This document shows positions 52,449 to 62,168 of a stretch of 64,000 nucleotides of DNA, one piece after another. Under the pieces are notes generated by a model that was not told the origin of the DNA, ran no database searches, and saw only the letters and a program-made list of their open reading frames with translations. A program made the position numbers and the translations under genes. The stretch is from positions 3,946,001 through 4,010,000 of the forward strand of contig CP053680.1 of the NCBI GenBank assembly GCA_019623805.1, in the 5' to 3' direction. Position 1 is the stretch's first letter. Each line of letters starts with the position of its first letter. The DNA is from Gammaproteobacteria bacterium (ex Lamellibrachia satsuma) (lineage in GTDB: Bacteria > Pseudomonadota > Gammaproteobacteria > Chromatiales > Chromatiaceae).

Positions 52449-54833
52449 GTGACTGCTAGTTTTAGGTCGACAGTGCCAAAGGAGCAAGTTATCTCTGCTG
52501 AAAAGATCCGTGTAAGAGGATTGGTCCAGGGTGTGGGGTTTCGTCCTACAGTCTGGCGCGTTGCCAATGAGTGCGGATTATCGGGTTACGTTTATAACGA
52601 TAGCGAGGGTGTTCTGATCCGGATTTGGGGGGAGCAGAGCACTTGTGACCGCTTCTGCCGCCAGTTGCTGGAAGAGTCTCCGCCATTGGCGCGGATCGAC
52701 AGCCTGGAGAGGGAGCCGTCGGCCACTGACAATGGACCGACAGGTTTTACTATCACCGAGAGCCGGGAGGGTGAGATCCGTACCGGCATAGTGCCCGATG
52801 CCGCCACCTGTCCCGCCTGCCGTTCAGAGATCTTTGATCCGGTTGATCGCCGTTATCGTTATCCCTTCACCAACTGCACCCATTGCGGCCCTCGTCTGAC
52901 CATTGTCGAGGGTATCCCTTACGACCGGAAAAATACCAGCATGCGGCACTTTCCTATGTGTCCCGTCTGCGAGGTTGAATATGCCGATCCGGCAAACCGG
53001 CGGTTTCATGCCCAGCCGAATGCCTGTCCGGTCTGTGGTCCTGCGGTCTGGATTGAGACGTATGACGGGCAGAAGATTGAAGTTGCCTCGATGGAGAGTC
53101 CGGATCCAATCGAAGCGGTCAGTCAGCGCCTGGAGAATGGAGAGATCGTTGCGATCAAGGGGGTGGGAGGATTTCACCTCGCCTGTGACGCCACCAACGG
53201 TGCAGCAGTAGCCAGGCTGCGACAACGCAAGGGGCGTTTTCACAAACCCTTTGCGATGATGGCCAGGGATATAACGGTTATTCGCAAATATGCCCTGGTG
53301 GATGAAGATGAATCCGGGGTGCTGGGCAGTCCAGCCGCGCCGATTCTCTTATTGGATAAGAGGCCTGGCCTGACCCTGCCGGAAGCGTTGGCGCCGGGAC
53401 AGAGCACCCTGGGTTTCATGCTGCCCTACACCCCGTTGCACCATCTGCTGCTGGCCGGTTGGGAGGTTCCGCTGGTAATGACCAGTGGCAACCTCAGCGA
53501 TGAACCTCAGTGTACCGATAATGCGGATGCGGCATCACGTCTGCATGGATTGGCGGATGCCTATCTCCAGCATAATCGTCCCATCGTCAATCGGGTGGAT
53601 GACTCGGTGGCGCGTTTTATGAATGGAAAACCCCGGCTGTTGCGACGGGCACGGGGTTATGCGCCCAGCCCGTTTGTCTTGCCGGCAGGTTTCAAAAACG
53701 CCCCACCGGTTTTGGCATTGGGAGGGGAGTTGAAGAGTACCTTCTGCCTGTTGCAGGACGGCCAGGCGATTCTCTCCCAGCATCTTGGGGATCTGGAGGA
53801 TCTCCTGACATTCAGGGATTACGAAAAAACACTTGACCTCTATCGCCATCTCTTCGATTTTCAGCCGAAATCCCTGGTGGCGGATCTGCACCCCGGTTAT
53901 CGCACAACCCGGTTTGGCCGCCAGTATGGAGAACGTGAATCGATCCCTCTGCAACAGGTGCAGCATCACCACGCCCACATCGCCAGTGTGCTGGCCGATT
54001 ATGGATGGCCGCTGGATGGGGGACAGGTGCTGGGTATCGCGCTGGATGGATCCGGTTACGGCGATGATGGCACAGTCTGGGGCGGGGAGTTTCTCATCGC
54101 CGACTATCTGGACTACAGAAGGGCCGGTTTCTTCAAACCGGTGCCCCTGCCTGGTGGGACAAAGGCAATCGAGCAGCCTTGGCGTTCTGCCTTTGCCCAG
54201 CTTTGCAGCAGTTTTGAATGGGATAAATGCCTGCAGGAGTGGGGGAGGCTGGAAGCGATACTCGACTTGCAAACAAGACCTTTGACTGTGCTCCAGGGCA
54301 TGATGGAAAAAGGGGTCAACACGCCCTTGACCAGTTCTTGCGGCAGGCTGTTTGATGCAGTGGCCGCCATTTTGAATATATGCCGGGAAGAGGTGAGTTA
54401 TGAAGGGCAGGCGGCAATCGAACTGGAGGCGTTAATCGATCCGGCTGAGATGGCGCAATCTGGCGGTTACCCATTCGAGTCCACTGCAGGCATGCTCGAT
54501 GCCACGCCGATGTGGCAGGCACTGCTGGAAGATCTGACTCAGGGTGTGTCCCAAGGCAAGATCGCAACACGCTTTCACCGTGGTTTGGCTGATGCGGTGG
54601 TTGCGATGGCCACTTCGCTTGCTCTTGAAGAAGGTGTGTCGACGGTGGCGCTGTCCGGCGGGGTATTCCAGAATCGCACACTTTTCGAGGCTGTGATGGC
54701 CGGGCTGAAACGGGCCGATTTACAGGTCTTGAGCCATCGCCAGGTACCGGCAAATGATGGTGGTCTCTCCCTCGGTCAGGCAGTCATAGGTGCGGCCCGC
54801 CACATCAAGCGCAGAAGCCTGCTAGATTGTTAG
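52449..54833 (+). CDS. hypF: Carbamoyltransferase HypF
   Basis: Makes the thiocarbamate from carbamoyl phosphate on HypE, the CN source for NiFe hydrogenase. 794 aa: acylphosphatase domain (VRGLVQGVGFRPTVWRVA, about 23-40), two zinc-finger units (CPAC, CTHCGPR, CPVC, CPVCGP; about 118-198), YrdC-like domain (about 205-390; KGVGGFHLACDA) and Kae1-like domain with HHHAHIASVLADYG and VALSGGVFQNRTL. The start is GTG at 52449 after CAGG; no better start is seen. No hydrogenase structural or other hyp genes are in the window. Followed after 28 bases by the AmmeMemoRadiSam genes. Confidence 0.95.
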   Translation: MTASFRSTVPKEQVISAEKIRVRGLVQGVGFRPTVWRVANECGLSGYVYNDSEGVLIRIWGEQSTCDRFCRQLLEESPPLARIDSLEREPSATDNGPTGFTITESREGEIRTGIVPDAATCPACRSEIFDPVDRRYRYPFTNCTHCGPRLTIVEGIPYDRKNTSMRHFPMCPVCEVEYADPANRRFHAQPNACPVCGPAVWIETYDGQKIEVASMESPDPIEAVSQRLENGEIVAIKGVGGFHLACDATNGAAVARLRQRKGRFHKPFAMMARDITVIRKYALVDEDESGVLGSPAAPILLLDKRPGLTLPEALAPGQSTLGFMLPYTPLHHLLLAGWEVPLVMTSGNLSDEPQCTDNADAASRLHGLADAYLQHNRPIVNRVDDSVARFMNGKPRLLRRARGYAPSPFVLPAGFKNAPPVLALGGELKSTFCLLQDGQAILSQHLGDLEDLLTFRDYEKTLDLYRHLFDFQPKSLVADLHPGYRTTRFGRQYGERESIPLQQVQHHHAHIASVLADYGWPLDGGQVLGIALDGSGYGDDGTVWGGEFLIADYLDYRRAGFFKPVPLPGGTKAIEQPWRSAFAQLCSSFEWDKCLQEWGRLEAILDLQTRPLTVLQGMMEKGVNTPLTSSCGRLFDAVAAILNICREEVSYEGQAAIELEALIDPAEMAQSGGYPFESTAGMLDATPMWQALLEDLTQGVSQGKIATRFHRGLADAVVAMATSLALEEGVSTVALSGGVFQNRTLFEAVMAGLKRADLQVLSHRQVPANDGGLSLGQAVIGAARHIKRRSLLDC

Positions 54834-54861
54834 TAGATGCAGATGGATTTGAGAGTGCGTC

Positions 54862-55944
54862 ATGAAAACTGTCGTTCCCACAAAATACTGGCATGCGCTG
54901 GAGGATGGCCGGGTTCAGTGCGATCTCTGCCCCCGTTTCTGTCATATCAAGAAGGGCCGACAGGGGTTCTGTTTCGTGCGGGAGAACCGGGGGGGAGAGG
55001 TGGTTCTCACCACCTATGGTCGTTCCAGCGGCTTCTGCGTAGATCCCATTGAAAAAAAACCGTTGAACCACTACCTGCCAGGCACTCCGGTCCTATCATT
55101 TGGCACTGCCGGTTGTAATCTGGCCTGTAAGTTCTGCCAGAACTGGGATATCAGCAAGTCCAGGGAGACCCACACCCTAGCGGATGAGGCCTCGCCGGAG
55201 ACGATTGCCAGGGTTGCCCTGGATCTCGGCTGCCGTAGTGTCGCCTATACTTACAACGATCCGGTTATCTTCCACGAATATGCCATCGACGTGGCTCAAG
55301 CCTGCCATGAAGTTGGGGTTCAGTCGGTCGCGGTGACCGCGGGTTATGTCTGTCCTGAACCGCGTGAGGCGTTCTATCATCACATGGATGCGGCCAATAT
55401 CGATCTTAAGGCTTTTACCGAATCGTTTTATCATAAGCTCACCGGTTCCCATCTGCAGCCGGTGCTGGAGACGCTGCAATATCTCAAGCATGAGACCAGT
55501 GTCTGGTTTGAACTCACCACCCTGCTGATCCCCGGTGAAAACGATTCCGAGTCGGAACTTGAGGAGATGACTCAGTGGGTAGTCGACAAGCTGGGGCCGG
55601 ATGTGCCGATGCATTTCTCGGCTTTTCACCCCAGTTGGAAGATGATGGACACCCCATCGACCCCTTTGGCGACTCTGACCCTGGCTCGCGGTATCGCCAT
55701 GAAAAACGGTGTGCGATACGCCTATGTCGGCAACGTGCATGATCCAAAAGGGGATAGTACTTGGTGCCATCAGTGCGGCGAGCTGCTGATCGGTCGGGAC
55801 TGGTACCAGCTCAGTGATTGGAATCTGACTCCTGAGGGCAAATGCAAAGCGTGTGGTGCTGTCTGTGCCGGGGTTATCGAAGCCGGTCCGGGGGATTGGG
55901 GTCCCAAACGTCAGCCTGTGCGGCTGGCTGACTATAAACGTTGA
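54862..55944 (+). CDS. AmmeMemoRadiSam system radical SAM enzyme
   Basis: 360 aa radical SAM protein. The SAM [4Fe-4S] motif is CNLACKFCQNWDISKSRE (C90, C94, C97 approximately). Extra Cys groups occur at the N-terminus (CDLCPRFC...GFC) and C-terminus (CHQCGEL and CKACGAVC), possibly further clusters or zinc. This is the architecture of the AmmeMemoRadiSam family, whose partners are a Memo-like protein (next gene) and an AMMECR1 domain protein, not seen here. The reaction is not known. It appears cotranscribed with hypF. Confidence 0.9.
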   Translation: MKTVVPTKYWHALEDGRVQCDLCPRFCHIKKGRQGFCFVRENRGGEVVLTTYGRSSGFCVDPIEKKPLNHYLPGTPVLSFGTAGCNLACKFCQNWDISKSRETHTLADEASPETIARVALDLGCRSVAYTYNDPVIFHEYAIDVAQACHEVGVQSVAVTAGYVCPEPREAFYHHMDAANIDLKAFTESFYHKLTGSHLQPVLETLQYLKHETSVWFELTTLLIPGENDSESELEEMTQWVVDKLGPDVPMHFSAFHPSWKMMDTPSTPLATLTLARGIAMKNGVRYAYVGNVHDPKGDSTWCHQCGELLIGRDWYQLSDWNLTPEGKCKACGAVCAGVIEAGPGDWGPKRQPVRLADYKR

Positions 55945-55965
55945 TGGGGATTGGAGGAGGAGATT

Positions 55966-56766
55966 ATGAGCAATATCAGATTGCCCGCTGTGGCGGGACT
56001 TTTCTACCCGGATGATGCCCGGACGCTGCGTGACATGGTCCAGGATTATCTGGATAGTGCCGATGCAGAAGGTACACTGCCAAAGGCCATCATTGCGCCC
56101 CATGCGGGTTATATCTATTCCGGCCCTGTCGCGGCCAGTGTCTATGCCAGGCTTGCTTCAGGCAGAGAAGGCGTCCGCCGGGTGGTGGTGCTGGGTCCCT
56201 CACATCGGGTGCCGTTTTACGGTTTGGCAATGAGTTCGGCAGAAGCCTTTCGCACCCCGCTTGGGGATATTCCGCTGGACCGAGAAGCCATGCAGTTAAT
56301 TGCCGACCTGCCCCAAGTCAAACAGCTCGATGCTGCGCATGTGCAGGAACACTCACTTGAGGTTCAATTACCGTTTCTACAGTTGATGCTCGATCAGTTC
56401 AGTCTGATCCCACTGGTCGTGGGTGATGCGACGGCCAAAGAGGTCGGAGAAGTGCTGTCCCGGCTCTGGGGTGGCGAGGAAACGCTTATCGTTATCAGTT
56501 CGGATCTCAGTCACTATCATGACTATCTGACGGCGCAGAAGATGGACAAAGCGACCTCAGAGGCGATTGTGGCCATACACCCTGATGAGATCGGTTATGA
56601 AGATGCCTGTGGCCGTATTCCTGTCAAAGGGCTGTTACATCAGGTCCGATTGCAGGGACTGGATGGAGAGCTCGTCGATCTGCGAAACTCCGGCGATACG
56701 GCTGGATCGAGGGATCAGGTGGTGGGTTATGGCGCTTATGCTTTTTCCAGGCGTGCTGTTGCTTGA
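55966..56766 (+). CDS. AmmeMemoRadiSam system protein B (Memo-like)
   Basis: 266 aa, MEMO1-family, related to the class III extradiol dioxygenases. Conserved His-containing segments: IIAPHAGYIYSGPVAASVY (about 43-61), VLGPSHRVPFYG (about 73-84), EHSLEVQLPFLQ (about 127), and VISSDLSHYHDY (about 178-189). C222 lies in DACGRIP. Together these are the Memo metal ligands. ATG 55966 is chosen because GGAGGAGGAG is 5 bases upstream; a TTG at 55951 opens the frame. It ends the hypF-radical SAM-Memo run. Confidence 0.92.
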   Translation: MSNIRLPAVAGLFYPDDARTLRDMVQDYLDSADAEGTLPKAIIAPHAGYIYSGPVAASVYARLASGREGVRRVVVLGPSHRVPFYGLAMSSAEAFRTPLGDIPLDREAMQLIADLPQVKQLDAAHVQEHSLEVQLPFLQLMLDQFSLIPLVVGDATAKEVGEVLSRLWGGEETLIVISSDLSHYHDYLTAQKMDKATSEAIVAIHPDEIGYEDACGRIPVKGLLHQVRLQGLDGELVDLRNSGDTAGSRDQVVGYGAYAFSRRAVA

Positions 56767-56796
56767 GAGGCTGCTCCTAGTTGATTTAAGCAATCG

Positions 56797-56818
56797 TGGT
56801 GCGCACGGCGCATCCTAC
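56797..56818. repeat. REP-like half element
   Basis: TGGTGCGCACGGCGCATCCTAC contains the GTGCGCAC palindrome and the CATCCTAC end shared with the 24775-24860 element. Reverse complement GTAGGATGCGCCGTGCGCAC is a common gammaproteobacterial intergenic repeat. It lies in the gap between the Memo gene and the GGDEF-EAL gene. Confidence 0.45.
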
Positions 56819-56985
56819 GTTCTGTGGATTTAAGAATAAATATTGCTGGCCGCTATTCTTTGTAATGGAAAAGAGTCAAAAAATCGGATTTATTGACTAT
56901 TGCGGGAACTTCATGATTACTAATAAAAATCCATATTGGTTTGCGCTCGGCCGAAGCAGAGACGCTGAATCCGGCGTAATCTGAG

Positions 56986-59900
56986 ATGCAGAAAGATCTG
57001 AAGAGTCGAAAACCGACTATTTTCCTTGTCGTGATTATAATGTTGATTGCAGCCCTGGTGGCTGCTGCGACCTTTATCCTGCTCTATAGGGCTGCATTCA
57101 GCCAGCATCTTCACCATCTTGCAATAAACGTCAATCAACAGGCCCAGCTGATTGGCGCTGTGGCCCGCTTTGATCGGAAACATGCCGATTATTACGAGCA
57201 GGATGCGGCCGATGCCACACTGTCTCAGATTGATGATGCCTTGCGATCCCAATCGTCCCTGAAAGGGTCTGAAGAATTTATTGTGGGTCGGCGTTCGGGT
57301 GACACCATAAAAGTCATCAGCCGAACAAAAAGTTTTGTGGCGGCAGACCCCCCGAAAGCACTTCCTTGGGCCGGAAAGCCCGGTGAGGTAGGTTCTCCCA
57401 TGCGTCAGGCTCTGACCGGTAAACAGGGTACCATGGTGTTGCGTGACTATCGGGGTGCGGAAGTGATGGCCGCATTTGCACCGGTGAAAGAACTCGGGAT
57501 AGGTCTCGTCATCAAGACGGATGTGGCGGATGTCAGGGCGCCCTATCTCCGTGCAGGCATTCTAGTTGCAGTGGTTTCAGTATTGTTGGTTTTGCTGGGA
57601 TCGATACTGGTCCATAGGGTCACGCGGCCGATAATCAGCAACCTGGAATCCTCTGATGCACGCTATCGCAACCTGCTGGACAACATGGCTAACTGTGTTG
57701 CCGTCTATCAGGCAGTTGATGATGGTGAAGATTTCATATTCAGTGATTTCAATCAGGCGGGGGAACGTGCTGAACAGATTGTGAAAGCCGACTTGATCGG
57801 CCAGCGTGTGTCGAAAGTATTTCCTGAGGTTAAGGTATTTGGTCTTTTTGATGTACTGCAGCGGGTATGGAAAACAGGAGAGCCGGAACATTTTCCCATG
57901 GCCTTTTACCGGGATGATCGTATCTCTGGGTGGCGGGACAACTACATTTACAAACTCGAATCTGGAGAAGTTGTCGCTATTTATGAGGATGTCACCGAAA
58001 AGAAAACCGCAGAACAAAAACTGGCGGACTCAGAGCGAATCTTAAGTACTATTGTTGATGCAACGCCGGACTGGATCTTTATCAAGGATCACCAGTATCG
58101 TTATCTTTTTGCCAATGAGAGTTATGCCCGTGCAATTGGAACACAGGTTGAATCGATGCACGGTAAAACTGACGAGGAGTTGGGTTTTTCAACGGAACTG
58201 ATCCAGGGCGATGAAGAGAGGGGGATTAGGGGATTCCGCCACGATGATAGAGATGTTTTACAGGGGGAGCACATCCATAATCCCCATGATCCTGCAACGT
58301 TTGCGGATGGCTCTCTTCACGTCTTTGATACACATAAGATGCCCCTATTCGGCACGAATGGCAAAATCTACGGGGTGCTCGGTATATCGAGGGATATCAC
58401 GGCGCTTGACCAAATCCTCAACGATTTACGCATCAACGATGCCAGGCTTTCCCTGGCTGAGGCTATCGGCCAGCTTGGCCACTGGGATTGGGATATTGTC
58501 AGTAACAGACTGACCTGGTCTGATGAGATCTTCCGTATCTTTGGGCAGGAGCCTGGAGGCGTGCAGGAGACCTATGAGGCTTTTCTGAATACTGTGCATG
58601 CTGAAGATCGCCAGCTACTCAAGGATGCGGTTAATGCGGCACTCGAAAGCGATGAACCCTATAGCATCGATCATCGAATCGTCCTTGGTGATGGAAACGT
58701 CCGTTGGGTCCATGAAGAGGCGGAACTGGAAAGAGATGAGGAGGGATATCCGCTCAAGATGTTAGGCGTGGTTCTCGATATCACCAACCTGAAAGAGGCT
58801 GAAGAAAAAGCGGAACAGCAACGTATCTTCCTGCAGAATACTATCGATGGTATTACCGATCCGGTGCGCGTGATCGATCAAGAATACAATGTCCTGCTCA
58901 TGAACAGTGCCGCCAAAGCCGCTACTTTCAAACAGGTCGACAGCAAGCAGTGTCTGAAGTGCTATCAGGCGGGACATGGACTGGAGCGTCCCTGTGATGA
59001 ACTCGAAGATCCGCTCTATGATCATCCCTGTCCCATGAAAACGGTATTTTTTACCGGCAAACCGATGGTTATCACCGAAACGCTGGCTGACAATAGCGGT
59101 AAGATGAGAACCTATGAACTCTCATTCAGTCCTCTGCGTACGCTGGGAGGGGAGTTACAGGGTGTCATTGAGACGAGCCGGGATATCACTGATCGCCTGG
59201 GGATGGAACAGAGTCTGCTTGAGAAAGAGAGTCACCTCGAGCAGTTGACCTACCTGGATCAATTGACCCAACTTCCTAATCGTCTGCTGTTCATGGATCG
59301 TCTGCGTTTGGGGATCAGTGCGGCCCATCGTGAAAACCACCCTCTGGCAGTGGTCTACATCGATATTGATCGTTTCAAGCAGATCAATGAGAGCTTTGGC
59401 CATGAAATTGGTGATCAGTTACTGCTCGATGTGGCGAAACGCCTTCGGGGTACATTGCGGGAGGACGATACGCTTTCCAGGTTCAGTGGGGATGAGTTCG
59501 TCGTGATTACCGGCTATCTGAAACAGCCGGAACACAGCGCTGTTCTGGCGCAGAAACTTCTTCGCAGTTTTGACCAGCCGTTTGAGGTTGCGCAGCATCA
59601 GCTCTATCTGACCGCGAGTGTCGGTATCAGTATCTATCCACAAGATGGTACGGATGCTGATGACCTGTTGCGTGATGCCAATACGGCAATGTTTCAGGCC
59701 AAGGGCGAAGGCATAAACAGTTTTCAGTTCTATGAGGACGATATGACAGCCCAGGCCTTTGAGCATGTGCTGATGGAGACCAGTCTTCGTGGTGCTTTGG
59801 AAGAGGGTCAATTGCGGCTCTACTATCAGCCGCAGATCAGTCTTGAGAACGGCAGAATCATTGGTGCCGAAGCTTTATTGCGTTGGGAGCACCCGGATAT

Positions 59901-60537
59901 GGGGCTTGTTTCTCCCGCCAAGTTTATCCCGTTGGCTGAGGAAACAGGTTTGATTCTGCCGATCGGAGAGTGGGTGACACGAACGGCCTGTCGGCAGCTG
60001 AAAGCGTGGCAGGACGCAGGTATCGAGTTGGGATGCATGGCGATCAATCTTTCAGCCAAACAGTTCAGGGCATTGAATCTGCTGGAGACAGTGACCGGCA
60101 TACTCCAGGAAACGGGCTGCCCGGCGCAGAGGGTCGAGTTTGAGATCACCGAGAGCCAGATCATGGCGAATCCCCAACGATCCATCCAGATGCTGGACAA
60201 GCTGCGTGATCTTGGTGTTGGGGTTTCGATTGATGATTTCGGCACGGGATACTCGTCCATGGGGCAGCTGAAAAGTTTGCCGATTACGAAACTGAAAATT
60301 GATCGCATCTTCGTGTGGGATGTAGCGGAGAATACTGACGATCAAGCTATTGCTGAGGCCATAGTTGCGATGGCCAAAGCATTGGGCCTGGTAGTCATTG
60401 CCGAAGGCGTGGAAACGGAGTCGCAGAAACAGTGCCTGCAACAGATGGGTTGTCAGCAAGTGCAGGGTTTTCTTTACCAGCGGCCTGTGCCTGCAGAAGA
60501 ATTTGCCCGATATGTAGAGGAGGTGGGGCTGGCGTAG
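56986..60537 (+). CDS. Membrane multi-PAS GGDEF-EAL protein
   Basis: 1183 aa c-di-GMP enzyme. One helix (about 12-34), a periplasmic sensing region (about 35-185), a second helix (about 188-210), then four PAS domains (about 222-345, 350-480, 490-615, 620-750), GGDEF (about 760-915) and EAL (about 930-1180). The cyclase motif is SGDEF (about 829-833), a form that is usually active. The EAL motif is EALLRW (about 957-962), with DDFGTGYSS later, so phosphodiesterase activity is likely intact too. PAS4 carries a Cys cluster: CLKCYQAGH, RPCDE, HPCPM. No partner gene adjoins; it is monocistronic as far as can be seen. Confidence 0.93.
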   Translation: MQKDLKSRKPTIFLVVIIMLIAALVAAATFILLYRAAFSQHLHHLAINVNQQAQLIGAVARFDRKHADYYEQDAADATLSQIDDALRSQSSLKGSEEFIVGRRSGDTIKVISRTKSFVAADPPKALPWAGKPGEVGSPMRQALTGKQGTMVLRDYRGAEVMAAFAPVKELGIGLVIKTDVADVRAPYLRAGILVAVVSVLLVLLGSILVHRVTRPIISNLESSDARYRNLLDNMANCVAVYQAVDDGEDFIFSDFNQAGERAEQIVKADLIGQRVSKVFPEVKVFGLFDVLQRVWKTGEPEHFPMAFYRDDRISGWRDNYIYKLESGEVVAIYEDVTEKKTAEQKLADSERILSTIVDATPDWIFIKDHQYRYLFANESYARAIGTQVESMHGKTDEELGFSTELIQGDEERGIRGFRHDDRDVLQGEHIHNPHDPATFADGSLHVFDTHKMPLFGTNGKIYGVLGISRDITALDQILNDLRINDARLSLAEAIGQLGHWDWDIVSNRLTWSDEIFRIFGQEPGGVQETYEAFLNTVHAEDRQLLKDAVNAALESDEPYSIDHRIVLGDGNVRWVHEEAELERDEEGYPLKMLGVVLDITNLKEAEEKAEQQRIFLQNTIDGITDPVRVIDQEYNVLLMNSAAKAATFKQVDSKQCLKCYQAGHGLERPCDELEDPLYDHPCPMKTVFFTGKPMVITETLADNSGKMRTYELSFSPLRTLGGELQGVIETSRDITDRLGMEQSLLEKESHLEQLTYLDQLTQLPNRLLFMDRLRLGISAAHRENHPLAVVYIDIDRFKQINESFGHEIGDQLLLDVAKRLRGTLREDDTLSRFSGDEFVVITGYLKQPEHSAVLAQKLLRSFDQPFEVAQHQLYLTASVGISIYPQDGTDADDLLRDANTAMFQAKGEGINSFQFYEDDMTAQAFEHVLMETSLRGALEEGQLRLYYQPQISLENGRIIGAEALLRWEHPDMGLVSPAKFIPLAEETGLILPIGEWVTRTACRQLKAWQDAGIELGCMAINLSAKQFRALNLLETVTGILQETGCPAQRVEFEITESQIMANPQRSIQMLDKLRDLGVGVSIDDFGTGYSSMGQLKSLPITKLKIDRIFVWDVAENTDDQAIAEAIVAMAKALGLVVIAEGVETESQKQCLQQMGCQQVQGFLYQRPVPAEEFARYVEEVGLA

Positions 60538-60743
60538 AGTGGAAATTGAGAATGAATCTCAACCAAGCCAAAGAACCGGGTTTACAGGCAGTGCCTTCCG
60601 GTGGAATGGCCATGGAATCGTGTATAATCCTCCAAAGCTTGGGAAACAATAAAAGTTTTGCCTGCAGGTTTTTTGAGAGTCAGCTCTGAATACGGGTGTC
60701 TAAGACTCGCTGATCTATTATTTTGGAGTGAATTGACTGTCCG

Positions 60744-62138
60744 ATGATCAGGTTGTTCGGCTACTTCATTTCAAAGTCGTTTCTTATTTTGGGGGAGATT
60801 GAGATCCTTGTCTTTGGAGGATCAGTCTGGCTGGCCCTCTATCTCCAACACTTTTTCTCCTCCCAAAACATGGGTGGACTACCCGAAGAGATGCTGCCGT
60901 CTGCCAGTGTTTATGCGTTGGTGATGATGAGTTCCATGATTGCTCTGGGATTATACCAGCGCGGGGTCCTGGAACGTGCGTCAGGGTTCGTGTTGCGGCT
61001 GCTGATCGTCTTTGGTATCGGCGCGGTCCTGATGAGTCTTATTTTCTATATCTGGCCCGAGATTTCGATTCCACGAAAAGAGTTTGGCCTCAGTCTGTTG
61101 ATCTCCATGGCGGGCGTGCTGATTTTGAGGTCGATTTTTGTCCGGGTAACAGGGGCTGATTCCCGAAAACGGCGTGTATTGGTTCTGGGAACCGGCATCA
61201 ATGCCGACAGAATAGAAGAACTCTATATTCAAAACCCGACCCTGGGATTTGTTGTCGTCGGTTTTGTAAACCTGGGGGACAGCATCAGTCTCATTGATGA
61301 CTACCGGCAGATTCCCAAGGAGCAGGATCTCTACGACATTGCGATTCGCATGGCGGTGGATGAGATTGTGGTTGCCGTGGACGACCGCCGAAAGGGCTTG
61401 CCCGTCAATGAGTTGCTTGATTGCAAAATGCGAGGAGTGGAGATACTGGACCTGTTGACCTTTTTTGAAAAGGAAGATGCAATTATCAAGATCGACCTGT
61501 TGCATCCCAGCTGGATCTTCTTCTCAACCGGTTTCTACAGCGGTGCATTATCAATCCATCTGAAACGGGGCATGGATATAGTCTCCAGTCTCATATTGTT
61601 GATCTTGTTTTTGCCGGTAATGTTGCTTATCGCAATCACCAGTCTGATCAGTTCAGCCGGACGCCATCCTGTGTTTTATCATCAGACCCGAGTCGGTAAG
61701 GATGGCAAGCTGTTTCGTATCCATAAATTCCGCAGTATGAAAGTGAACGCCGAGACGGATGGCGCCCGCTGGGCGAGCAGGAACGATACCCGCGTGACCC
61801 GTTTGGGCGGATTCCTGCGCTTTGCGCGGCTCGATGAACTGCCCCAACTTTATAATGTACTCAAGGGTGATATGAGCCTGGTCGGTCCCCGGCCTGAACG
61901 TCCTGAGTTCGTGCAGCGCCTGAGCCAGGAGATTCCATTCTATTCGGAGCGCCACCGGGTAAAACCGGGGATGACCGGTTGGGCTCAGCTGATGTACGCA
62001 TATGCCGCCAACCGGGAGGATACTCGTAAGAAGCTGGAGTATGATCTCTATTATGTAAAAAATACCGGTCTTTTTCTGGACCTGATCATCCTGCTCGAAA
62101 CGGTGGAAGTCGTGCTGCTGGCCAAGGGCGCGAGATGA
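60744..62138 (+). CDS. Polyprenyl-phosphate sugar transferase, PEP-CTERM/EPS type (EpsB_2-like)
   Basis: 464 aa initiating glycosyltransferase that adds a hexose-1-phosphate to undecaprenyl phosphate for exopolysaccharide. Four N-terminal helices (about 10-125), a Rossmann-like CoA-binding-type domain (about 145-260; RRVLVLGTGINADRIEELY), a fifth helix with KRGMDIVSSLILLILFLPV (about 273-291) and the catalytic bacterial sugar transferase domain (HKFRSMKVNAE; LDELPQLYNVLKGDMSLVGP; VKPGMTGWAQL). The N-terminal form matches the PEP-CTERM-associated subfamily. A REP element follows. This ties the right end of the window to the PEP-CTERM protein at 0.5-2 kb. Confidence 0.9.
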   Translation: MIRLFGYFISKSFLILGEIEILVFGGSVWLALYLQHFFSSQNMGGLPEEMLPSASVYALVMMSSMIALGLYQRGVLERASGFVLRLLIVFGIGAVLMSLIFYIWPEISIPRKEFGLSLLISMAGVLILRSIFVRVTGADSRKRRVLVLGTGINADRIEELYIQNPTLGFVVVGFVNLGDSISLIDDYRQIPKEQDLYDIAIRMAVDEIVVAVDDRRKGLPVNELLDCKMRGVEILDLLTFFEKEDAIIKIDLLHPSWIFFSTGFYSGALSIHLKRGMDIVSSLILLILFLPVMLLIAITSLISSAGRHPVFYHQTRVGKDGKLFRIHKFRSMKVNAETDGARWASRNDTRVTRLGGFLRFARLDELPQLYNVLKGDMSLVGPRPERPEFVQRLSQEIPFYSERHRVKPGMTGWAQLMYAYAANREDTRKKLEYDLYYVKNTGLFLDLIILLETVEVVLLAKGAR

Positions 62139-62168
62139 GCCAGCCTACGCTCAAACGCTAGGGCCTGT

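Noticed and set aside
52449..54833. NiFe hydrogenase locus suggested by hypF
   Set aside because: No other hyp, hydrogenase large or small subunit genes occur in the window.
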